Shown in pieces: positions 1 to 4,664 of a stretch of 5,199 nucleotides of DNA (position 1 is the first letter of the stretch; each line of letters starts with the position of its first letter). Made by a program: the position numbers and the translations under genes. The stretch is from an uncultured Eubacteriales bacterium. GTDB lineage: Bacteria; Bacillota; Clostridia; Oscillospirales; Oscillospiraceae. Under the pieces are notes generated by a model, which searched no databases, was not told where the DNA came from, and was given only the letters and a program-made list of their open reading frames with translations. The DNA lies in contig URTG01000130.1 in NCBI GenBank assembly GCA_900550705.1, positions 1 to 5,199 of the forward strand, written 5' to 3'.

Positions 1-25
1 TCATCGGCCCGTTTCGGTGGTGCGT
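1..25 (-). repeat. Edge-truncated copy of a dispersed hairpin repeat (copy A)
   Basis: The first 24 bases match the reverse complement of 3911-3934 at 23 of 24 positions; the only mismatch is at position 18. The shared part is one hairpin arm (CATCGGCCC) plus a GTTTCGG-type flank. The window begins inside the expected AGGA loop, so the other arm should lie just outside on the left. The copy is inverted relative to copies B (36-63) and C (3911-3951), so A and B stand head to head. The match is seen directly; membership of a mobile or genome-wide family is inferred. Confidence 0.7.
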
Positions 26-35
26 CGGGTATCGC

Positions 36-63
36 GGGACGCTGAGGACAGCGTCCCCTACGG
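36..63 (+). repeat. Hairpin repeat, 9-bp stem with AGGA loop (copy B)
   Basis: GGGACGCTG (36-44) and CAGCGTCCC (49-57) form a perfect 9-bp stem around the loop AGGA (45-48), followed by CTACGG (58-63). Copy C at 3925-3951 has the same stem length, loop and CTACGG tail, but its stem differs at two base pairs, both changed on both arms. No U-tract follows on either strand, so this is not a typical intrinsic terminator. The remainder of 64-103 shows only a small 5-bp hairpin (82-95) and no gene. Confidence 0.75.
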
Positions 64-103
64 GTGCACCATCGTAATCCCCGCCTCCGCAGGCGCGGAA
101 CCC

Positions 104-150
104 TAAAAACAAAGCACGCACCGCCTTCGAATCCTTCAAAGGCGGTGCGT
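104..150 (-). terminator. Rho-independent terminator of murC
   Basis: A perfect 12-bp stem pairs 116-127 (ACGCACCGCCTT) with 139-150 (AAGGCGGTGCGT). Inside it a mismatch and a further 3-bp GAA/TTC pairing tighten the loop. Read on the minus strand, the stem is followed by GCTTTGTTTTT (positions 115 down to 105), a good U-rich tail. It begins 19 bp beyond the murC stop codon, so it is the natural end of the murC transcript. The plus-strand side has no T-run, so termination is directional. Confidence 0.9.
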
Positions 151-168
151 TTCGCGTGATATGCTAAC

Positions 169-1539
169 TTATTCCTTCAGCAAGGCTTCCCCCGCCTTGA
201 AAATATCCCCTGCGCCCACGGTGAGGATCAGGTCCCCCGGCTGGGCCAGGTCGCGGAGCTTGGCGGTGACATCCTCCAGAGTGGGGCAGAAGATGGCGCC
301 GGGGATCTCCCGGGCCAGATCGGCGGAGGAGATGCCCAGGGTGTTGGTCTCCCGGGCGGCAAAAATTTCCGCCAGGAGGGTCAGGTCGGGCAGCTTCAGC
401 ACCTCCACGAAGTCGCGGAACAGCTCGTGCGTCCGGGAGTAGGTGTGGGGCTGGAAGGCGCAGATCACCCGGCGGTAGCCCAGGCCCTTCACGGTGGTGA
501 GCAGAGCCCGAAGCTCGTGGGGGTGGTGGGCGTAGTCGTCGTAGACCATGGCCCCGTGGAACTCCCCCTTCTTCTCAAACCGACGGCCCGCGCCGTGGAA
601 GGCCAGCAGACCGGCGGCGGCTGCGTCGCCGGGGATGCTCAGGCACATGGCGGCGGCACAGGCGGCCAGGGCGTTGCGGACGTTGTGCACGCCGGGGACC
701 GACAGGGTCACATGGGCATACACCGCCCCGTCCCGCACCACGTCGAAGGTGGGGTAGCCGTCCTGCCACGTCAGGTTCTCCGCGTGGACGTCCCCCTGCT
801 CCAGGCCGAAGGTGATGAGCCTCCGGTCCAGCCCGGCCAGGGCGTCCATGGTGTTGGCATCGTCCCCGTCGGCGATGACCACGCCGGTGGTCTCCGGCAC
901 CCGCTGGGCGAAGGCGCGGAAGGAGCGCTTGATGTCGTCCAGGTCCTTAAAGAAGTCCAGGTGGTCGGCATCCACATTCAGAATGACGGCAATGGTGGGG
1001 AAGAAGGATAGGAAGGAGTTGCAGTATTCACAGGACTCCAGCACAATGGTGTCCCCATGGCCCACCCGGTGGCCGGCCCCCAGGGCGGGGAGCACACCGC
1101 CGATCATCACCGAGGGGTCCCGCTGGGCGGCCAGGAGGATGTGGGTACACATGGAGGTGGTGGTGGTTTTTCCGTGGGTCCCGGCCACGCACAGAGCATT
1201 CTCATAGTGCCGCATAAGGGCACCCCAGGCCTGGGCCCGCTGGAAGACGGGAATTCCGGCGGCCAGAGCGGCGGCGATCTCCGGGTTGTCGTCGTGGACG
1301 GCGGCGGTGCGGATCACGCAGTCCGCCCCCTGGACGCTCTCGGGCAGGTGACCAATGACCACGGGGATGCCCAGGCTCCGCAGATGGTTCACGGTGGGGC
1401 TGTCGTGCAGGTCCGAGCCGGTGATCTGCACCCCGTTTCCGTGGAGCACCTCGGCCAGCGGGGCCATGGAGACACCGCCGACCCCCACCAGATGGGCACG
1501 CTTGCCGGGCTTGATATAATCCTGTATCTTACGATCCAT
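169..1539 (-). CDS. murC: UDP-N-acetylmuramate--L-alanine ligase (MurC)
   Basis: This is the cytoplasmic ATP-dependent ligase that adds L-alanine to UDP-MurNAc, the first step of the peptidoglycan stem peptide. The 456-aa product has the usual Mur-ligase length and order. An N-terminal Rossmann-like UDP-binding domain carries GVGGVSMAPLAEVL (residues 19-32) and a TGSD acid at D43. The central ATPase domain carries the P-loop GTHGKTTTT (120-128) and the segment CEYCNSFL followed by NVDADHLDFF (about 170-197), a variant I know from Clostridia. The C-terminal domain carries DDYAHHP (334-340), QPHTYSRT (363-370) and GAGDIF (442-447). I chose the ATG at 1539 because GAGGTG (1547-1552) sits 7 nt upstream. 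A TTG at 1554 in the same frame would add five residues but would place the start beyond this ribosome site. The gene stands alone with its own promoter and terminator, not in a division/cell-wall cluster. Confidence 0.96.
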   Translation of the reverse strand: MDRKIQDYIKPGKRAHLVGVGGVSMAPLAEVLHGNGVQITGSDLHDSPTVNHLRSLGIPVVIGHLPESVQGADCVIRTAAVHDDNPEIAAALAAGIPVFQRAQAWGALMRHYENALCVAGTHGKTTTTSMCTHILLAAQRDPSVMIGGVLPALGAGHRVGHGDTIVLESCEYCNSFLSFFPTIAVILNVDADHLDFFKDLDDIKRSFRAFAQRVPETTGVVIADGDDANTMDALAGLDRRLITFGLEQGDVHAENLTWQDGYPTFDVVRDGAVYAHVTLSVPGVHNVRNALAACAAAMCLSIPGDAAAAGLLAFHGAGRRFEKKGEFHGAMVYDDYAHHPHELRALLTTVKGLGYRRVICAFQPHTYSRTHELFRDFVEVLKLPDLTLLAEIFAARETNTLGISSADLAREIPGAIFCPTLEDVTAKLRDLAQPGDLILTVGAGDIFKAGEALLKE

Positions 1540-1592
1540 GGTAAAACACCTCAAAATCAGAAGTTTTGAAACTTATCCGTGTAGTGAATCCT

Positions 1593-1621
1593 ATTATAAT
1601 GCCCCCAGAGATATGGCGCAA
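1593..1621 (-). promoter_or_regulatory. Sigma-A-type promoter of murC
   Basis: On the minus strand, TTGCGC (1621-1616) is separated by exactly 17 bp from a perfect TATAAT (1598-1593). The expected transcription start is near 1586, giving a leader of about 47 nt. That leader contains a small hairpin, AAGTTT/AAACTT (1561-1574), about 8 nt before the GAGGTG ribosome site at 1547-1552. The -35 matches consensus at four of six positions. The promoter lies downstream of the terminator of the preceding gene, so murC is independently transcribed. Confidence 0.85.
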
Positions 1622-1633
1622 GCCCAAACCCGC

Positions 1634-1668
1634 AAAAAAAGCAGACGCCGCATGATACAGCGTCTGCT
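1634..1668 (-). terminator. Rho-independent terminator of the secreted-protein gene
   Basis: Arms 1640-1648 (AGCAGACGC) and 1660-1668 (GCGTCTGCT) form a 9-bp stem with an 11-nt loop. On the minus strand the stem runs straight into seven consecutive T (1640 down to 1634). It lies 17 bp past the stop codon of the gene at 1686-2324 and just before the murC promoter, separating the two minus-strand units. Confidence 0.92.
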
Positions 1669-1685
1669 CTGGGGGTACAAATCCA

Positions 1686-2324
1686 TCAGGCATCCATGGT
1701 CAGGCTGACCAGCTGATAGCCGCACAGGCTGTCTCTGGGAGCCAGAACGGCGGTGAACGAGACCAAATCGCTGCCGTCCACCAGGTAGACCAGCCCGCCG
1801 GAGAGGGTGAGCCGACCGCCGGTCTCAGAGGAGGTCCGGACCTGAATCTCAGACAGGCCGTCGTCGCCGCAGGCCAGGAGATAGGAGTCGCTGTCAGCGT
1901 CATACACCATGCGGTCGGCCAGAGAGGCGGGGAGCTGGGTCAGGTCGGGGGCGGAGGGGAACAGGGCGGCGGCGTAGTCCAGCACCGTCTCGGTGGGCAG
2001 AACCAGCTGGCCGTCGCGGTACTCGCTGCGGGCATCCAGCTGACCGTAGATGCTCAGCATATTGTACAGAGCCTCCCAGGCGGTCATAGAGCTGTCGGCG
2101 GCAAAGGCGGCGTCGCCGTTGTTCAGCATGGCCAGCAGGGCGGCGTGGATGGCGGGCGCCATAGCGTCCTGCGCGGGCACGGCGGCGGGGACGTCGCCGG
2201 GGGTGTAGCACTCCGTCTCCGGCACAGCGGGGACGGAGGTCTCGGGGCCGTCAGCCAGGGCGGCACCGCCCAGCGTCAGAATCAAAGAAGCGGCAACCAC
2301 CGCGGACAACAACGTTTTCTTCAT
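1686..2324 (-). CDS. Secreted protein of unknown function with Sec signal peptide
   Basis: I do not recognise the family. The 212-aa product starts with a clear Sec signal peptide: two lysines (K2, K3), a hydrophobic core (about L5-G20) and an ALA cleavage site after residue 24, giving a mature protein of about 188 aa. There is no lipobox cysteine, LPxTG motif or second membrane segment, so it should be released or loosely wall-associated. The mature part opens with a Pro/Glu/Ala-rich linker (25-50) and is acidic. Its C-terminal third looks beta-rich, with short turns such as DADSD, SGG and VDGSD. Cysteines are at 39, 152 and 201, so one disulfide is possible. GGGAGG (2333-2338) lies 8 nt upstream of the ATG, which fixes the start. 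It appears monocistronic, with a terminator 17 bp downstream. Secretion is well supported; any enzymatic or binding role is open. Confidence 0.85.
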   Translation of the reverse strand: MKKTLLSAVVAASLILTLGGAALADGPETSVPAVPETECYTPGDVPAAVPAQDAMAPAIHAALLAMLNNGDAAFAADSSMTAWEALYNMLSIYGQLDARSEYRDGQLVLPTETVLDYAAALFPSAPDLTQLPASLADRMVYDADSDSYLLACGDDGLSEIQVRTSSETGGRLTLSGGLVYLVDGSDLVSFTAVLAPRDSLCGYQLVSLTMDA

Positions 2325-2355
2325 TGAGGAGACCTCCCTTCCCTATCGTGCCTTC

Positions 2356-2421
2356 AGTATAGCACGGCGGGGCTGTTACGTTCTTATCGAAGCCGTTACG
2401 GGGCGGTGAAAAATTGGTTAC
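2356..2421 (-). promoter_or_regulatory. Putative promoter region of the secreted-protein gene with spaced GTTAC motifs
   Basis: On the minus strand a TATACT (2361-2356) makes a reasonable -10 about 32 bp before the start codon, but no good -35 is seen at 16-18 bp. Instead, the plus strand shows GTTACG at 2375-2380 and 2395-2400 and GTTAC at 2417-2421. The first two sit in similar decamers (GGCTGTTACG and AGCCGTTACG). Spacings of 20 and 22 bp place them on about the same face of the helix. A weak -35 with adjacent direct repeats is a layout typical of activator-dependent promoters; that role is inference. Confidence 0.4.
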
Positions 2422-2489
2422 AAAGTGGTATCAGACGGCCTGAAGCACGGCACAGTCTATGTACGTTCCACAGAGAATAGAACCCCGGG

Positions 2490-2518
2490 TTGCCCTTTGG
2501 CGGGGATTCTGGTAGGAT
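2490..2518 (+). promoter_or_regulatory. Putative sigma-A-type promoter of cca
   Basis: TTGCCC (2490-2495), a 17-bp spacer and TAGGAT (2513-2518) give four of six matches in each hexamer. Initiation would fall near 2525, in the A-run just ahead of the 10-bp hairpin at 2529-2553. The cca transcript would then carry a stem-loop almost at its 5' end. The ribosome site GAGGGA (2565-2570) follows, 5 nt before the ATG. Confidence 0.55.
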
Positions 2519-2553
2519 AAAAGAAAAAACATTCTCCCTGACGGGGAGAATGT
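2519..2553 (-). terminator. Leftward intrinsic terminator located antisense to the cca leader
   Basis: Arms 2529-2538 (ACATTCTCCC) and 2544-2553 (GGGAGAATGT) form a perfect 10-bp stem with loop TGACG on the plus strand. Read leftward on the minus strand, the stem is followed by TTTTTCTTTT (2528 down to 2519), a textbook U-tract. On the plus strand nothing T-rich follows. No minus-strand gene lies to the right, since cca is on the plus strand. It would therefore stop antisense transcription coming out of cca before it reaches the secreted-protein gene, or act as a leader attenuator for that gene. In the rightward transcript the same stem could serve as a 5' protective hairpin. Confidence 0.75.
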
Positions 2554-2575
2554 AAGGCAGAAAAGAGGGACGTCT

Positions 2576-3895
2576 ATGCTTTCCTGGGATGAACGGGCGC
2601 TGGCGGTGCTGGAGCGGCTGCACCGGGCGGGATTTCAGGCGGTGCTGGTGGGGGGCTGTGTGCGGGACAGTCTGCTGTCCATCCCGCCCCACGACTATGA
2701 CGCGGCCACCTCCGCCCGGCCGGAGCAAATCGAAGCCGCCTGCCGGGACCTGCGGTGCGTTGAAACAGGCATCCAGCACGGCACGGTGACGGTGCTGAGC
2801 GGCGGTCTGCCCGTGGAGGTGACCACCTTCCGCAAGGAGGGCGTCTACACCGACCACCGGCATCCGGACCGGGTGGAATTCACCGGGGAGCTGACCCAGG
2901 ACCTGGCCCGGCGGGACTTCACCGTCAACGCCATCGCCTGGAGTCCGGCGGGGCTGACGGACCCCTTCGGCGGCCAGAGGGACCTGGCGGCCCGGACCAT
3001 CCGCTGTGTGGGCCGACCGGAGCGGCGCTTTGCCGAGGACGCCCTGCGGATGCTCCGGGGGCTGCGCCTGGCGGCCCAGCTGAGCTTCTCCATGGAGGAG
3101 GAGACGGCGGCGGCCATCCATCGGGGGCGTGGGGGGCTGGAATTTGTGGCCTGGGAGCGAATCACGGCGGAGCTTGTCCGGCTGCTCTGCGCCCCCGGGG
3201 CGGAGCGGGTTTTGCTGGACTTCCCTGACGTGGTGACCCAGGTGCTGCCCGAGCTGGCCCCCGCCGTGGGCTTTCCCCAGCACAACCCCCACCATATCTG
3301 GGACGTATACACCCACAGCGTGAAGGCCCTGGCCCAGACGCCGCCCCGCCCCGCCCTGCGCCTGGCCGCCCTGCTTCACGATGCGGGCAAGCCGGAGACG
3401 TTCACCCGGGACGAAAACGGCGTGGGCCATTTCTACGGCCACCCCGGGGCCAGCGCCGCCCTGGCGGAGCAGGCCTTCCCCCGTCTGCGGCTGGACAACG
3501 CCACCCGAGACCGTGCCCTGGTCCTCATCCGCCGCCACGACCTGCCTGTGGAGGACACCCCCCGCTGGGCCCGCCGCTGGCTTGCGCGCCTGGGCCCGGA
3601 GGTCCTGCTGGACCTGCTGGCCCTGAAACGGGCCGACCGCCTGGCCTGCGCCCCCGGGGAGGGGGACAGCCTGGCCCTGCTGGACCGGACGGAGCGCACC
3701 GTCCGCCAGGTGCTGGAGGAGGCCCCCTGCCTCACCCTAAAGGACCTGGCCGTCAACGGCCGGGACGCCCAGTCCGTCGGTCTGCGGGGCCCCGCCATCG
3801 GGGCCGCCCTGCGGGGACTGCTGGAGCTGGTCGTGGAGGGGGAGGTGGAGAATCAGCGGGAGCGGCTGATGGAAAAAATGAGGGAGTATTGCTAG
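2576..3895 (+). CDS. cca: CCA tRNA nucleotidyltransferase, class II, with HD domain
   Basis: The 439-aa product belongs to the class II nucleotidyltransferase family that builds or repairs the 3' CCA end of tRNA in the cytoplasm. The catalytic head shows GGCVRD (26-31), the metal-binding pair in HDYD (D40, D42) and a third acidic position in VEVTTFR (E81). It also has an intact flexible loop (FRKEGVYTDHRHPDRVEF, 85-102), RRDFTVNA (112-119) and the nucleotide-selecting EDxxR as EDALR (154-158). The intact loop plus EDxxR favours a full CCA-adding enzyme over a CC-only one; a poly(A) polymerase role cannot be excluded from sequence alone. The C-terminal half has an HD phosphohydrolase-type domain with H247, LLHDAGKP (266-273) and a GHP at 288-290. 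The start is supported by GAGGGA 5 nt upstream. GC is very high: 48 of 60 bases at 3541-3600. Its terminator is uncertain; the hairpin at 4159-4190 is the first candidate. Confidence 0.93.
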   Translation: MLSWDERALAVLERLHRAGFQAVLVGGCVRDSLLSIPPHDYDAATSARPEQIEAACRDLRCVETGIQHGTVTVLSGGLPVEVTTFRKEGVYTDHRHPDRVEFTGELTQDLARRDFTVNAIAWSPAGLTDPFGGQRDLAARTIRCVGRPERRFAEDALRMLRGLRLAAQLSFSMEEETAAAIHRGRGGLEFVAWERITAELVRLLCAPGAERVLLDFPDVVTQVLPELAPAVGFPQHNPHHIWDVYTHSVKALAQTPPRPALRLAALLHDAGKPETFTRDENGVGHFYGHPGASAALAEQAFPRLRLDNATRDRALVLIRRHDLPVEDTPRWARRWLARLGPEVLLDLLALKRADRLACAPGEGDSLALLDRTERTVRQVLEEAPCLTLKDLAVNGRDAQSVGLRGPAIGAALRGLLELVVEGEVENQRERLMEKMREYC

Positions 3896-3910
3896 GTGAT
3901 CACGGCCCAC

Positions 3911-3951
3911 CGCACCCCCGAAACGGGCCGATGAGGACATCGGCCCCTACG
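3911..3951 (+). repeat. Hairpin repeat, 9-bp stem with AGGA loop (copy C)
   Basis: GGGCCGATG (3925-3933) pairs perfectly with CATCGGCCC (3938-3946) around AGGA (3934-3937), followed by CTACGG. The left flank CGCACCCCCGAAAC matches copy A at the window's left edge in inverted orientation, so the repeat unit is larger than the hairpin. It begins 16 bp after the cca stop codon. With no U-tract behind it, it is not a typical terminator, though it could protect the cca transcript's 3' end. Confidence 0.8.
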
Positions 3952-3956
3952 GCCCC

Positions 3957-4108
3957 AGCCTTCCCCTGGGGGAAGGTGCCCCGAAGGGGCGGATGAGGGG
4001 AAGAACATCGACAAGTGAGCGGTTTCGACATAAGAGAGGCAAAGCCCTTTGGTCTTCCCCTCATCCGTCACGGGCTTCGCCCGCGCCACCTTCCCCCAGG
4101 GGAAGGCT
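3957..4108. repeat. Composite inverted-repeat element with 22-bp perfect ends
   Basis: The outer 22 bp (3957-3978 and 4087-4108) are perfect inverted copies, and each is itself near-palindromic (CCTTCCCC TG GGGGAAGG). An inner 15-bp block (3990-4004 and 4053-4067) is also a perfect inverted match. Between outer and inner blocks each arm has a GAA/TTC-loop hairpin whose stem differs: GCCCC/GGGGC at 3978-3990 and CGGGC/GCCCG at 4071-4083. The 48-bp core (4005-4052) is less GC-rich and includes TCGACA twice (4008 and 4025). There is no transposase and no obvious target-site duplication at the ends. It resembles a non-autonomous MITE-like or bacterial interspersed element; I recall similar sequence from gut Clostridia, but this is memory, not a search. 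Confidence 0.85.
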
Positions 4109-4126
4109 AGAGAACGGATTCCTTAA

Positions 4127-4144
4127 CTCCTACCTCCTAACTCC
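4127..4144 (+). promoter_or_regulatory. CTCC-rich motif in the pilin leader, possible anti-Shine-Dalgarno
   Basis: CTCCT occurs at 4127-4131 and 4134-4138 and CTCC at 4141-4144, in an AACTCC-type tandem. The middle copy extends to ACCTCCT, which resembles the 16S anti-Shine-Dalgarno end. It is complementary to the AGGAG of the pilin ribosome site (4238-4242), about 100 nt downstream. If this stretch is transcribed with the pilin gene, it could mask that site. The complementarity is seen; the role is inference, and the rest of 4109-4250 shows no convincing promoter. Confidence 0.25.
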
Positions 4145-4158
4145 ACACTTCACACTGT

Positions 4159-4190
4159 TAAAAGCGCAGCCCGCACCGCTGTGTTTTTAT
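4159..4190 (+). terminator. Possible intrinsic terminator before the pilin gene
   Basis: Bases 4159-4170 pair with 4178-4189, giving 12 bp including two G-U pairs and a loop CCCGCAC. The core is CGCAGC against GCTGTG, followed by TTTTTAT. The arrangement fits either the end of the cca transcript or an attenuator in the pilin leader. The outer A-U pairs use up the T-run, so the effective stem is modest. On the minus strand a shorter T-run (GCTTTT) also follows. A TATAAA at 4188-4193 could instead be a -10 element, but no -35 accompanies it. Confidence 0.4.
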
Positions 4191-4250
4191 AAACCCCCCG
4201 CGCCGTCCTGTTGCAGAGACGGAGAAATGAACGAAAAAGGAGAAATTACT

Positions 4251-4664
4251 ATGCTGAATAAGTTAAAGGCCCGCAAGAGCCAGCTGCAGGCCAAGGGCGG
4301 CTTTACCCTGGTAGAGCTGATTGTCGTCCTGGTCATCCTGGCTATCCTGGCCGCTTTGCTGATTCCCGCGCTGACTGGGTACATTGATAAGGCGAAGGAT
4401 AAGAAGATTGTTTCCGAGACCCGACAGGTGGTCATGGCGGCTCAGACGCTGGTGAGTGATGCCTATGCGGCGGGAAACAAATTTGCGACTGAGACTGAGC
4501 TGACCGACAGTACTAATCCCAAGAAGGCTGATGTGCTTACTCTCGCAGAAGTGAAGGCCAATCTGACTGTTATCATCAAGGTTAAGGATGGTAAGGTAAC
4601 GTCGGTAAGTGTCACGGATGGTAAGACCTGCACCTACGACGGAACCAAATACGACTTTAAGTAA
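4251..4664 (+). CDS. Type IV pilin-like protein with prepilin cleavage/methylation motif
   Basis: The 137-aa product has a class III signal: a basic 17-residue leader (K4, K6, R8, K9, K15) ending in KGG, cleavage expected between G17 and F18, and FTLVE with the conserved glutamate at position 5 of the mature protein (E22). A hydrophobic helix runs to about L40, then an amphipathic helix (YIDKAKDKK to about residue 74) as in pilins and type II secretion pseudopilins. The mature part is about 120 aa, short for a major pilin. Its globular part is Lys/Thr/Asp-rich and beta-prone (about 103-137), with one cysteine near the C-terminus and so no pilin disulfide loop. The ATG at 4251 has AAGGAG 8 nt upstream. 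An in-frame ATG at 4227 has only GGAG 2 nt away and would add eight residues. GC is about 51 percent by hand count, well below its neighbours. No assembly ATPase, prepilin peptidase or platform protein is in the window. Pilus, competence or secretion function cannot be separated. Confidence 0.88.
   Translation: MLNKLKARKSQLQAKGGFTLVELIVVLVILAILAALLIPALTGYIDKAKDKKIVSETRQVVMAAQTLVSDAYAAGNKFATETELTDSTNPKKADVLTLAEVKANLTVIIKVKDGKVTSVSVTDGKTCTYDGTKYDFK

Noticed and set aside
427..1011. A 194-codon open frame on the plus strand opposite murC
   Set aside because: Low-complexity Gly/Val/His composition typical of the complement of a GC-rich gene; murC on the minus strand carries the P-loop and all family motifs.
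1540..1554. TTG start of murC, five codons upstream of the ATG
   Set aside because: The GAGGTG ribosome site overlaps these codons and is ideally spaced for the ATG at 1539.
2480..2505. GC-rich palindrome (AACCCCGGGTT, CCCCG/CGGGG) over the cca -35
   Set aside because: Short pairings of this kind are expected by chance in DNA this GC-rich, and no second operator-like copy was found.
2401..2575. tRNA or other structured RNA gene in the divergent region
   Set aside because: No cloverleaf, anticodon arm or T-loop GTTCRANYC motif could be found; the region is explained by promoters and the leftward terminator.
2396..3538. A 380-codon open frame on the minus strand opposite cca
   Set aside because: It is a shadow of the very GC-rich cca gene: Pro/Gly/Arg/Gln-rich, no domain, no ribosome site, and it runs into the minus-strand terminator at 2519-2553. 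The plus-strand frame has all the catalytic motifs.
3957..4108. CRISPR array or integron-type site
   Set aside because: Only one inverted pair with a single core; no regularly spaced direct repeats and no cas or integrase gene in view.
3993..4250. N-terminal extension of the pilin frame to an upstream start at 3993
   Set aside because: The extension translates the inverted-repeat element and leader into an Arg/Ser/Pro-rich stretch without homology. It would bury the prepilin leader, whereas the ATG at 4251 has a good ribosome site.
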